Shown here piece by piece: positions 6,693-14,688 of a DNA stretch of 14,960 bases. The notes under the pieces were generated by a model. The model did not search any database. It was given only the letters and a program-made list of their open reading frames with translations, and had not been told where the DNA came from. The position numbers and the translations under genes were made by a program. The stretch spans positions 1-14,960 of the forward strand of contig JAOTSL010000040.1 in NCBI GenBank assembly GCA_029864945.1. The letters run 5' to 3'. Each line of letters opens with the position of its first letter. The stretch's first letter is position 1. The stretch is from Gammaproteobacteria bacterium. GTDB taxonomy: Bacteria; Pseudomonadota; Gammaproteobacteria; S012-40.

Positions 6693-7418
6693 ATTTAGCG
6701 AACGTCCGCCGTCTACAGCTAATATCTGACCTGTCATATAACCCGCCTCTCTAACTAAAAATAATACCGTTTTCGCAATATCATCAGGATCACCTTTACG
6801 TTTAAGCGCAGTTCGTCCCAAAATTTCATCTTTAACCTCAGGCTCCATACCTTCTGGCCACATTATGGCGCCAGGAGCAACGGCATTTACACGAATTTCC
6901 GGTCCGAGTTCTTTGGCCAGTGATTTAGTCATCATCACTAGACCTGCTTTTGCCATGCAATATACAGCATGTCCTTTAAGCGGCTTATCTGCGTGAATAT
7001 CCACTATATTTACAATACAGCCATGCGAGATTTTTAAATGAGGTGCTGCGGCCTGAGATAAAAAGAAAGGCGCTTTCAAATTGCTCGACATAAGATCATC
7101 CCATTCTTTCATCCCTACCTCACCTATGGCAGTGGGAAAAAAGCTTGATGCATTATTAATCAGCGCATCTAGGCGGTTATATTGCGAAATCACATTATCA
7201 ATCATTGCGACGTAGCTTTGCTCATCACTAAGATCTGCGCTAATTAACATGACAGAGTTCTCGCGTAAATTATTCAATTCATCCGCTATCTGTTTTGCCG
7301 CCTTATACGAATGCCTGTAATGTAAAACAACGTTTGCTCCACTCTCATGCAAGCGCCGAACGACGCCTGCTCCAACCCGATGGGCCGCGCCTGTTACCAA
7401 TACGACTTTTTCTTTCAT
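6687..7418 (-). CDS. folM: FolM-like pteridine reductase (short-chain dehydrogenase)
   Basis: This 243-residue SDR protein has the cofactor motif TGAAHRVG (9-16) and an NADPH-type loop LHYRHS (32-37), then NNASSFFPT (88-96). The active-site pattern is D140 (VDIHADKP), Y153 and K157. In the trypanosomatid pteridine reductase PTR1 the catalytic Asp, Tyr and Lys have the same 13 and 4 residue spacings. The Asp in place of the usual SDR Ser points to pteridine reduction rather than a generic alcohol dehydrogenase. It probably reduces dihydrofolate or dihydrobiopterin-type substrates. AGGT precedes the ATG. The gene converges on folB-folK with a 6-nt overlap of the coding ends, which fits a pterin/folate neighbourhood. 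Confidence 0.88.
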   Translation of the reverse strand: MKEKVVLVTGAAHRVGAGVVRRLHESGANVVLHYRHSYKAAKQIADELNNLRENSVMLISADLSDEQSYVAMIDNVISQYNRLDALINNASSFFPTAIGEVGMKEWDDLMSSNLKAPFFLSQAAAPHLKISHGCIVNIVDIHADKPLKGHAVYCMAKAGLVMMTKSLAKELGPEIRVNAVAPGAIMWPEGMEPEVKDEILGRTALKRKGDPDDIAKTVLFLVREAGYMTGQILAVDGGRSLNL

Positions 7419-7550
7419 AACACACCTAAAAATTGACTAAAATACAATAAGTTAATTAAGCTATTTTAAAAACAACAAACTTTAGAAAGTAACTACAATG
7501 CATAGTATCATTTGAAAATATGCATTTTTAACAAACATTTAAAGAATTTT

Positions 7551-8780
7551 ATGACAGCTGCCGACACTTCAATGAATATGAGCTTACGAAACGTACCACA
7601 AACATTACCAACCCCCAGTATTGAGGAAATTGAATTTTCTCAACCACTGACTACCCTTATTTGCAAAGAAATAGCCGAAAACAACGGAAAAATCACTTTC
7701 GATAGATTCATGGGCCTGGCGCTTTACACCCCGGAACTTGGATATTACGTTTCAGATAAACCAATATTCGGTGAACAAGGCGACTTTATTACCGCCCCCG
7801 AACTTACTCCATTATTTTCTCGCTGCCTCGCGATGCAGATAAAGCAGATACTTAGTTCTTTGGAAAATGGCGGCGATATTCTTGAGTTTGGTGCAGGCGC
7901 GGGCACAATGGCCTGCGATATCTTGATGGAACTCGAAAAACAAAACTGCCTGCCAAACCGCTATCTGATTTCAGAAATAAGTCCAGCATTAAGACAAAGA
8001 CAACTTACTCGCATCTCTACCTACACGCCTCATCTTATTGACCGAGTGACATGGGTTGAGGAACTTCCAGATGCATTTACCGGTGTGATTTTAGGTAATG
8101 AATTGCTCGATGCACTTACAACCCACCGCGTTTTATTCGATAAAAATGGGGACCATAAAGAACTGTACGTCACCTTCCATGACAATAAACTAGACTGGGT
8201 TGAGGGCCCACCGAGCAGTGACTTACTTACGGCCCAACTAAACAATATATATAACGCCAATCGAGAAAATATTGACGTAGCGGATCGCTATGAGTCCGAA
8301 ATTAATATCGCCAGTATAAAATGGATCGAGTCCTTAGCAAGCATTCTTACACAGGGCGTTATATTGCTCATTGATTACGGCTTCTCTGAAGAAGAATTTT
8401 ACCGCCCAGGAAGGCATGAAGGCTCAATGATGTGCCACTATAAACATCTAGCTCATAACAATCCGCTCACTCACATTGGGCTCCAAGATTTAACATCCCA
8501 CGTTAATTTTACAAAAATAGCAGAAACTGCTTTTGAAAATGAGATGGATATAATGGGTTACACTACCCAAACCTATTTTTTACTTGGCTGCGGGCTTGAA
8601 TCATTATTAAATGAAATCGACATACATAATACCAAGTTATTTATGGCGGAAACCCAACCGGTAAAACAATTAATTTTACCCGATGAGATGGGCGAATTAT
8701 TTAAGGTTATCGCCTTAGGAAAAAATATCGAACTACCACTTTTAGGATTCGCTGTAAAAAACCAGCTGGAAAGGCTTTAA
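7551..8780 (+). CDS. MidA/NDUFAF7-family SAM-dependent methyltransferase (DUF185, COG1565)
   Basis: The 409-residue protein matches the DUF185 methyltransferase family in order: FDRFMGLALYTPELGYY (50-66), FGEQGDFITAPELTP (73-87), the SAM motif LEFGAGAGTM (111-120), GNELLDALTTHRV, and later LLIDYGFSEEEFYRPGRHEG. In eukaryotes the relatives (NDUFAF7, MidA) act in complex I assembly, NDUFAF7 by methylating an arginine of a subunit; bacterial members are mostly uncharacterised. The ATG at 7551 is chosen. A TTG at 7512 and an ATG at 7571 are in frame alternatives, and no start has a strong ribosome-binding site. It is divergent from the folM-like gene and followed after 4 nt by an HD-GYP-like gene. 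Confidence 0.87.
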   Translation: MTAADTSMNMSLRNVPQTLPTPSIEEIEFSQPLTTLICKEIAENNGKITFDRFMGLALYTPELGYYVSDKPIFGEQGDFITAPELTPLFSRCLAMQIKQILSSLENGGDILEFGAGAGTMACDILMELEKQNCLPNRYLISEISPALRQRQLTRISTYTPHLIDRVTWVEELPDAFTGVILGNELLDALTTHRVLFDKNGDHKELYVTFHDNKLDWVEGPPSSDLLTAQLNNIYNANRENIDVADRYESEINIASIKWIESLASILTQGVILLIDYGFSEEEFYRPGRHEGSMMCHYKHLAHNNPLTHIGLQDLTSHVNFTKIAETAFENEMDIMGYTTQTYFLLGCGLESLLNEIDIHNTKLFMAETQPVKQLILPDEMGELFKVIALGKNIELPLLGFAVKNQLERL

Positions 8781-8784
8781 GATT

Positions 8785-9927
8785 ATGAAAGCAAAATTTT
8801 CTCCATTATCAAAACTTGCCGTCAAAGCAGATCAACCACTGTTATTTCCCGTATTCAACAAGCAAGGTACATTGCTCGCAGAAAAGGGGACTACCTTGAC
8901 CGCCGAGCAAGTTGATAAAATTACAAACCTTGAAGAAATATATACCTACGATAGGGCAATGATGTCAGCTCTAGTTAAGAATACTGGAAGCAGTGACGAA
9001 AGTGATGCCGCTTTCAAATTACCTCCACCATTTAAACGACTAAGCGCCCTCGAAAAAATACTCCAAGAGGTTTTTGATAAACCATCAGACCCAATTAACA
9101 AATCGAAAGTATTAACGATTATAAATCGGCTACAAACAATTTGTCAAAAATCCCCAGATGCCTCCATCGCAAAAATAATTACCGACGACAACACTAATTA
9201 TGCAATTAAACACGTAATTCATACTGCAATTTTATGTGAACTTAGCGGCCAGTATTTAAAATGGGAACCTGAAGAAAGACGAAATATCATTGGCGCCGCA
9301 TTAACCATGAACCTATCGCTCGGTTATTTACAAAATAAATTATTGGATCAGGCACAACCTCTTACCTTAGAGCAAAAACAAATCATTCATGACCACCCGA
9401 AAGACTCCGTAGCAATTTTGAAGAAGATGGGAGTCTCAAATACAGCGTGGCTTGAAATAGTCGAAAAACATCACGAAAACCCTGAAGGCACAGGTTACCC
9501 ATCAGGATTAGGTCATAAAGAATTACCAATAGGCGCATCTCTTGTTTCTTTATCGGATGTGTACTGTGCAAAAGTCACAGGCAGGAATTACAAAAAACCA
9601 ATTTTTGCCGACGTTGCTGTTCGCGACATTTACCTCGAAAAAGACCCTGCCCATGAAGGTACACTGATTGAAGTTTTTGTAAAGTTGCTCGGAATATATC
9701 CACCAGGATGCATGGTAAAACTAAAAAGCAATGAAATTGGGATTGTAATAAAACGAGGTGAACGCGTTGACACTCCCGTGGTTCAAATCCTTAATGATGC
9801 AAAAAATGAATCTTTAATGTTTAAAGTAAAGCGGCAAACAGACAAGAAAAATTATGCCATTACATCAATTATTAATACAAAATCCGAGTTAAATAAAATT
9901 AATTACGATGACATATGGTCCATTTAA
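8785..9927 (+). CDS. Degenerate HD-GYP domain protein
   Basis: The 380-residue protein has a small N-terminal domain (residues 10-57, with FNKQGTLLAEKG), a linker, and an HD-GYP-like region (about 135-300). Recognisable are IHDHPKDS (201-208), HHENPEGTGYPSG (229-241) and LSDVYCAKVTGRNY (256-269). A C-terminal segment (GIYPPGCMVKLKSNEIGIVI, 303-322) is common in HD-GYP proteins. The catalytic HD dyad is missing: the site reads AALTMNLS (171-178). The Asp of the usual DGxGYP is Glu here. It is therefore probably not a cyclic di-GMP phosphodiesterase but a binding or scaffold protein; an unusual activity cannot be excluded. It starts 4 nt after the methyltransferase stop, with GGAAAGG inside that gene's end, suggesting coupled translation. 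It is paralogous to the protein at 1-912. Confidence 0.85.
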   Translation: MKAKFSPLSKLAVKADQPLLFPVFNKQGTLLAEKGTTLTAEQVDKITNLEEIYTYDRAMMSALVKNTGSSDESDAAFKLPPPFKRLSALEKILQEVFDKPSDPINKSKVLTIINRLQTICQKSPDASIAKIITDDNTNYAIKHVIHTAILCELSGQYLKWEPEERRNIIGAALTMNLSLGYLQNKLLDQAQPLTLEQKQIIHDHPKDSVAILKKMGVSNTAWLEIVEKHHENPEGTGYPSGLGHKELPIGASLVSLSDVYCAKVTGRNYKKPIFADVAVRDIYLEKDPAHEGTLIEVFVKLLGIYPPGCMVKLKSNEIGIVIKRGERVDTPVVQILNDAKNESLMFKVKRQTDKKNYAITSIINTKSELNKINYDDIWSI

Positions 9928-9947
9928 AGAACGCATCTGAAAGTGCG

Positions 9948-11366
9948 CTATAGGTGTTCCACTAGCAATTTTATTGCCCGTCTTTTACTCTTTGCTTTTT
10001 CAAACGCATCAGGCAAGTCATTAATCGGATACATACCTGAGATAAAATAGTTCAGAAAAGGCCTTGCGGCTAATATATTTCCTTCAAGCAATTCAATTGC
10101 TTTTGAAAAATTACCGCATCTCGACGTATTTATATTAACTCCCTTATTTAACGCCACTTTAAGTGATGACTCGGACAAACTATCCGTTATTAAAAAAAAC
10201 ACTCCTTTTGGCTTAATTAAACTTTTATCAAACTTATCTTTAACAACCTTGTTTACAAAATTGACGGACGCACCAATTGCAACATCAAAATATGAATTTA
10301 ACTCAGCCTTCCCTCGATCAACATTTTCCTCATTATAAATTTCAGTAACTAAATCTGGAAATCGAGCATGTAAAAATGTAACTATTGAATCCTCGACTCC
10401 TGAATCCAGCAACACTCGAGGGCTTTGAATTTGACTTAAGTATTGTTCAGCGATTGAATACTCAGACCTGTTTATCGGATACAAGCTTAACTCACTTATT
10501 ACCATTTCAGTTAAGCACGTTAGACCGCAAATCGCTTGTCCGTTAGTTGTTTTTACATGAACAACTCGCGTCGCCGCACTCAAAGCAAGCTCAAACCCTG
10601 AAGTAGAACCACTTGTATCAAACACTACATCACAACGGGGCAATTGGGCCGCGGTGATATCAATGATTTTATCTGCCCCCGCCAGCTCACACAGCTCGTA
10701 AACATGCTTACCTCGGGTTAACGCGATAACATTAAATTTGATATCATTTTTTTTACGCCATAACGTTAATGCAAGTATCAACAAACTACCCAGGCGACGC
10801 GGTCCTACAATGGCGACATTGTCTCCAGCTTGAATAGATTCAGCTTCTACCGCATGTAACGCCGCAGCAAAGGGCTCAATAATACTTGCGAGCTTCACAT
10901 CAAAGCCATCTGGTAAAGGGATAACTGAATTTACAGGCACTAAAATATAGGGTGCGAATCCGCCTGGTAAGCGGTCAATGCCCAAGGTCAAACGATCAGG
11001 GCAATGATTTTCTAAACCAGAAGAGCAATAGGTGCAATCATCAGTATCACCAAGATGTTTATGCGCTGCATTAATATCCACAACCACCATAAAATTATTA
11101 TGCGCGGCAACAACTTCATGCCCGATAATTTGCGGCAAAGGAAAAGGCAAGTTGTGCCGGTCAATATCTGTTGAACAAATTCCACAGCACAATGTTTTTA
11201 GTAAAAGATAGCCTCGGGGGAGTGTTAAATAAGGTTTATTATTACGATAAATATTCCAACCACTTTCTGCTGACCCTTCATAGCGATAATCTGCTGGATA
11301 AAAGTGAGTATCTTTGTGATATTCAAATGCAGTAAATGACGTTGTTGTATTTATAGTCACTGGCAC
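9948..11366 (-). CDS. Atypical zinc-type medium-chain dehydrogenase/reductase
   Basis: At 472 residues this is about 120 longer than most MDR enzymes. The GroES-like catalytic domain shows zinc residues C64 (CGICSTD), H83 and E84 (IGHE), and a structural zinc lobe with C111, C114 and C122; the first Cys of that lobe is replaced (T108, with Asp on both sides). The dinucleotide motif is VAIVGPRRLGSL (184-195), where the middle Gly of GxGxxG is Arg. Residues 246-298 look like the second half of a Rossmann domain, and 359-470 seem to repeat that pattern before a normal MDR end (FLNYFISGMYPINDLPDAFEKAK). The substrate cannot be told. The GTG start lies 2 nt after the DUF2905 stop with only a weak ribosome-binding site, so it is probably translationally coupled to rpiA-DUF2905. 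Confidence 0.8.
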   Translation of the reverse strand: MPVTINTTTSFTAFEYHKDTHFYPADYRYEGSAESGWNIYRNNKPYLTLPRGYLLLKTLCCGICSTDIDRHNLPFPLPQIIGHEVVAAHNNFMVVVDINAAHKHLGDTDDCTYCSSGLENHCPDRLTLGIDRLPGGFAPYILVPVNSVIPLPDGFDVKLASIIEPFAAALHAVEAESIQAGDNVAIVGPRRLGSLLILALTLWRKKNDIKFNVIALTRGKHVYELCELAGADKIIDITAAQLPRCDVVFDTSGSTSGFELALSAATRVVHVKTTNGQAICGLTCLTEMVISELSLYPINRSEYSIAEQYLSQIQSPRVLLDSGVEDSIVTFLHARFPDLVTEIYNEENVDRGKAELNSYFDVAIGASVNFVNKVVKDKFDKSLIKPKGVFFLITDSLSESSLKVALNKGVNINTSRCGNFSKAIELLEGNILAARPFLNYFISGMYPINDLPDAFEKAKSKRRAIKLLVEHL

Positions 11367-11368
11367 AC

Positions 11369-11569
11369 TTACTTACGAAAAATCCAGAATAATAAAGAGA
11401 GAACAATACTAATGATTAGCGATGTGACAACAGGAAAATAAAAACCACCATTTTCCTTTTCTATCATAATGTCACCCGGCAAACGCCCCAGATTCAACTT
11501 TTGAATCCAGGGCCAAAATATACCAATTAATACAATGGTAATACCAATGATGATCAGCGTACGTGACAT
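11369..11569 (-). CDS. DUF2905 small membrane protein
   Basis: This 66-residue protein has two hydrophobic helices (about 4-23 and 45-63) on either side of a conserved polar loop, LGRLPGDIMIEKENGGFYFP, which is the hallmark of DUF2905. The function of the family is not known to me. It lies 39 nt downstream of rpiA and 2 nt upstream of the dehydrogenase start on the same strand, so all three are likely cotranscribed. The ribosome-binding site is weak (TAAG). Confidence 0.85.
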   Translation of the reverse strand: MSRTLIIIGITIVLIGIFWPWIQKLNLGRLPGDIMIEKENGGFYFPVVTSLIISIVLSLLFWIFRK

Positions 11570-11608
11570 TTACTTAGTGTCCGCCCATAAAAATACGACT
11601 TACGGGGA

Positions 11609-12265
11609 TCACTTAATTATTTTTACACCTTCAGGTGTGCCCATCACAAGTACATTTGCACCACGATGCGCAAATAAGCCATTCGTTACAACACCCACGA
11701 TTTGATTTAACTCTGTTTCCAGTTTTGGTGGGTCGATAATCGATAGATTATGCACATCGATAATCTGGTTACCATTATCAGTTACAAAACCTTCTCGATA
11801 AACAGGCTGACCACCCATTTTAACAATGTTCCGAGCAACGTAACTTCGCGCCATAGGTATCACTTCAATAGGCAAAGGAAATTGGCCCATCACATCAACC
11901 AGCTTAGTGTCATCAATAATACAGATGAACTGTTTCGCTACCGCTGCGACAATTTTTTCTCGCGTTAACGCACCGCCACCGCCCTTTACCATGGCCAGAT
12001 GCTTAGTTACTTCATCTGCGCCATCAACATAAACCGAAAGTTCGTTAATTTCATTTAAATCATACACGGCAATACCGTGAGACCTTAATCGCTCGGTCGA
12101 TGCTTCTGAGCTAGAAACTGCACCCTCAATTTTATGCTTTATTGTCGCGAGCGCATCTATAAAAAAGTTAACCGTTGAACCGGTGCCCACACCGACCATG
12201 TCACCTGCTTTTATATATTCTAATGCCGCTTCAGCAGCTGCTTTTTTCATTTCATTTTGAGACAT
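11609..12265 (-). CDS. rpiA: Ribose-5-phosphate isomerase A
   Basis: The 218-residue enzyme interconverts ribose 5-phosphate and ribulose 5-phosphate in the non-oxidative pentose phosphate pathway. All family signatures are present: the phosphate loop GVGTGSTV (25-32), DGADEV (81-86) and KGGGGALTREK (94-104) containing the catalytic Glu103. Length equals that of E. coli RpiA (219). AGGAG lies 6 nt before the ATG. It is divergent from ilvA across 171 nt; the same divergent pair occurs in Pseudomonas. Confidence 0.97.
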   Translation of the reverse strand: MSQNEMKKAAAEAALEYIKAGDMVGVGTGSTVNFFIDALATIKHKIEGAVSSSEASTERLRSHGIAVYDLNEINELSVYVDGADEVTKHLAMVKGGGGALTREKIVAAVAKQFICIIDDTKLVDVMGQFPLPIEVIPMARSYVARNIVKMGGQPVYREGFVTDNGNQIIDVHNLSIIDPPKLETELNQIVGVVTNGLFAHRGANVLVMGTPEGVKIIK

Positions 12266-12339
12266 TTTTTACTCCTGGTACTTTTCAAGGCATCTTTTTA
12301 TGATCTTTCAGTTATTTTAGCGAATTCATGTGAATAAAA

Positions 12340-12348
12340 TGCTAAAAT
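12340..12348 (+). promoter_or_regulatory. Candidate extended -10 promoter for ilvA
   Basis: TGCTAAAAT matches an extended -10 (TGn followed by TAAAAT, one mismatch to TATAAT). No convincing -35 is needed or seen. Transcription would start near 12355, giving a leader of about 80 nt before the ilvA ATG at 12437. Confidence 0.35.
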
Positions 12349-12369
12349 TTCGGCTTTAGCCGTGAACTT

Positions 12370-12391
12370 GAGGCATTTTACCGCCTCTTTT
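12370..12391 (+). other. Short hairpin with T-run in the ilvA leader
   Basis: GAGGC (12370-12374) pairs with GCCTC (12383-12387) around an 8-nt loop and is followed by TTTT. Just upstream CGGCT and AGCCG (12351-12362) can also pair. The shape is that of a weak intrinsic terminator or attenuator, but no Ile/Val/Leu/Thr-rich leader peptide precedes it, so regulation by attenuation is not supported. Confidence 0.25.
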
Positions 12392-12436
12392 AATAGTTAT
12401 CGCTCACTTTAACAGGTTTTTATCCTTCAGACGAAT

Positions 12437-13954
12437 ATGCCAGACTATCCTTATCTCGAAAAAATAATTACTGCCAGAGTTTACGATGTCGCCATCGAAA
12501 CACCTCTTGATTATGCACCGATGTTATCCAAGCGGACCAATAATAATATTTTTATTAAACGCGAAGATTTACAGCCAGTATTTTCATTCAAATTACGCGG
12601 AGCACACAACAAGATTTCGCAACTGAATGACGCGGCTAAATCTGCCGGAGTCATTGCCGCGTCAGCTGGAAACCACGCCCAAGGCGTTGCGCTTTCAAGT
12701 CAACGCCTTGGCATTCGATCCATAATTGTTATGCCTAAAACCACTCCTCAAATTAAGGTGTCTGCGGTAAAACACCACGGTGGCGAAGTTATTCTGCACG
12801 GCAACACTTACGATGAGGCCTATTTACATGCCCGTGAGATTGCAGCTGAAAACGGCATGACCTTCATTCATCCTTATGATGACCCTGAGGTAATCGCCGG
12901 GCAGGGCACAGTTGCTATGGAGATTCTCAAACAACACCCCGATCATATAGACGCTATTTTTGTTCCTGTTGGCGGCGGTGGTTTAATCGCTGGCATTATC
13001 GCTTATGCAAAACGTTTACGGCCTGAAACCAAAGTCATTGGGGTTGAACCTGACGACGCAGCCTGTCTTTATGAGGCACTAAAAGCAAATAAACGCGTTG
13101 TTCTAGACAGCGTCGGTATTTTTGCCGATGGTGTTGCTGTTCGTCAAATTGGTGAAGAACCTTTTCGCGTGATCAAAGACCTGGTTGACGAAGTTATTCT
13201 AGCCAACACCGATGAGATATGTGCTGGCATTAAGGACATTTTTGATGATACCCGCGCGATTTCCGAGCCTGCGGGCGCTTTAGCCGTTGCGGGTATGAAA
13301 AAGTATATCGAAAAATACGATTTATCCGGAAAAACATTTGTCGCAATTGACAGCGGCGCCAATATGAATTTTGACCGACTGCGGCACGTCTCCGAGCGAA
13401 CCGAATTGGGGGAGAATAGGGAGGCGTTACTTGCCGTCACCATTCCAGAAGAACCCGGTAGTTTTCGTAAGTTCTGCCACAGCATTGGTCAACGCAGCAT
13501 CACCGAGTTTAACTACCGATATTCAGATGCATCAGATGCGCATGTGTTTGCCGGAATAAAACTGGCTGACTCAAAGGCAGGAAAAGCAAAACTAATAGCC
13601 CGCCTTGATCAAGACGGATACAAAGTACTAGACTTAAGCGATAACGATATGGCGAAAACACATATTCGCTATATGGTTGGCGGGCACGCAAGTGGGGCAG
13701 AAAACGAATTACTGTACCGCTTTATTTTCCCTGAGCGCCCTGGTGCATTGTTACGATTTTTAACTCACATCAGTCAACGCTGGAATATTAGCCTATTTCA
13801 TTATCGCAACCACGGCGCAGCCTATGGGCGAATTTTGGTAGGCATTCAAGTTCCCTTAGATGAAAGAAATGAGTTTAGTAACTTTCTTGTAGTGCTAGAA
13901 TACCCATTTTGGGAAGAAACGAATAACCCTGCTTATACGTTATTTTTACGTTAA
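12437..13954 (+). CDS. ilvA: Threonine ammonia-lyase, biosynthetic
   Basis: The 505-residue PLP enzyme deaminates threonine to 2-oxobutanoate, the first step of isoleucine synthesis. The Schiff-base lysine is K52 in FSFKLRGAHNK, followed by SAGNHAQG (76-83) and the phosphate-binding GGGGL (179-183). The C-terminal part has two ACT-like regulatory domains, each starting with a similar motif: LLAVTIPEEPGSFRKF at about 329 and LLYRFIFPERPGALLRF at about 419. Two such domains and about 510 residues mark the isoleucine-inhibited, valine-activated biosynthetic form rather than the short catabolic TdcB. The ribosome-binding site is poor. Confidence 0.96.
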   Translation: MPDYPYLEKIITARVYDVAIETPLDYAPMLSKRTNNNIFIKREDLQPVFSFKLRGAHNKISQLNDAAKSAGVIAASAGNHAQGVALSSQRLGIRSIIVMPKTTPQIKVSAVKHHGGEVILHGNTYDEAYLHAREIAAENGMTFIHPYDDPEVIAGQGTVAMEILKQHPDHIDAIFVPVGGGGLIAGIIAYAKRLRPETKVIGVEPDDAACLYEALKANKRVVLDSVGIFADGVAVRQIGEEPFRVIKDLVDEVILANTDEICAGIKDIFDDTRAISEPAGALAVAGMKKYIEKYDLSGKTFVAIDSGANMNFDRLRHVSERTELGENREALLAVTIPEEPGSFRKFCHSIGQRSITEFNYRYSDASDAHVFAGIKLADSKAGKAKLIARLDQDGYKVLDLSDNDMAKTHIRYMVGGHASGAENELLYRFIFPERPGALLRFLTHISQRWNISLFHYRNHGAAYGRILVGIQVPLDERNEFSNFLVVLEYPFWEETNNPAYTLFLR

Positions 13955-13968
13955 CCCTACATGAAAGC

Positions 13969-13978
13969 TTGTCGACAA
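13969..13978. repeat. 10-bp palindrome between ilvA and the YjdF-like gene
   Basis: TTGTCGACAA is a perfect palindrome 15 nt after the ilvA stop and 38 nt before the next ATG. It could be a small operator, but a 10-bp palindrome may be chance. Confidence 0.2.
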
Positions 13979-14016
13979 CAACATGACATGAATTATTTAC
14001 GAGAATCATTTCTTTT

Positions 14017-14619
14017 ATGAGCTTTTATTTTCCGCATCTTCTTGCAGCTGTCTATCTAGTTTTTTCTATCGCACTTGGAATCGCACCTGTTTCAAGAGAG
14101 GTGTGGGTGGCGGAAATAATCCCCGTATTACTAATATTTACTTTTTTAGTTTTAACTTATCGCCAGTTCCGGTTTAGCAACCTTGCTTATGCACTCGTAT
14201 TTATCTGGATATTTTGGCATACGATTGGTGGCCATTATACATTTGCGAATGTCCCGTTTGGCTGGGTGAGTGACCTTATCGGATCCGAGCGAAATCATTT
14301 TGATCGCGTCGGGCATTTTGTTATCGGGTTTTACGCCTATGCTATGGCTGAATGGCTACTAAGAAAACAGTATTGCGGCTTTAAGCTGGCACTTATTTTT
14401 AGCCTGTTTTTTATAATGAGTATCGCCGCAGCATATGAAATTGTCGAGTGGTGGTATGCGGTTGCTCAAGGTGGAGATGCAGGGGTTGAATTCCTGGGTT
14501 CGCAGGGCGATATCTGGGATGCTCAAAAAGACATGTTATCAGACACATTAGGTGCCATTACGTCACTCTTCCTATTTTACTTTACGCGACCAGACAAGAA
14601 TGAATCGATCAATACTTAA
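14017..14619 (+). CDS. YjdF/DUF2238 family inner-membrane protein
   Basis: The 200-residue protein has about six hydrophobic segments. It carries the conserved polar motifs of the DUF2238 family: HTIGGHYTF (68-76), NHFDRVGHFVIGF (93-105), YEIVEWW (140-146) and FLGSQGDIWDAQKDM (159-173). The many conserved His, Asp and Glu residues facing the membrane suggest a metal or small-molecule site, but the function of the family is unknown to me. It lies 62 nt downstream of ilvA on the same strand. GAGAA is the only ribosome-binding-like sequence, at a long spacing. Confidence 0.88.
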   Translation: MSFYFPHLLAAVYLVFSIALGIAPVSREVWVAEIIPVLLIFTFLVLTYRQFRFSNLAYALVFIWIFWHTIGGHYTFANVPFGWVSDLIGSERNHFDRVGHFVIGFYAYAMAEWLLRKQYCGFKLALIFSLFFIMSIAAAYEIVEWWYAVAQGGDAGVEFLGSQGDIWDAQKDMLSDTLGAITSLFLFYFTRPDKNESINT

Positions 14620-14688
14620 GCAAAAAGTAACGTCTAGGCTGAACTTCACGGCCCAATACAATTAAAAAAACCGCTAATAAACAACAAC

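Noticed and set aside
7419..7550. Promoters in the A/T-rich divergent gap (TTGACT at 7433-7438, TACAAT at 7494-7499, TAGTAT at 7503-7508)
   Set aside because: No pair of boxes has good spacing and good match; in such A/T-rich DNA these hexamers are expected by chance.
9928..9960. CGCA/TGCG hairpin between the convergent HD-GYP-like and dehydrogenase genes as a bidirectional terminator
   Set aside because: The stem is only 4 bp and there is no T-run on either side.
12300..12370. Short plus-strand frames (MIFQLF at 12300 and MLKFRL ending inside the CGGCT hairpin) as an ilvA attenuator peptide
   Set aside because: They lack runs of Ile, Val, Leu or Thr codons and have no ribosome-binding site.
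13144..13485. 113-codon minus-strand frame opposite ilvA
   Set aside because: It lies fully within conserved ilvA coding sequence, with a Ser-rich composition typical of an antisense shadow.
14620..14688. Terminator between the YjdF-like and ParA-like genes
   Set aside because: There is an A-run but no adjoining inverted repeat that I can find.
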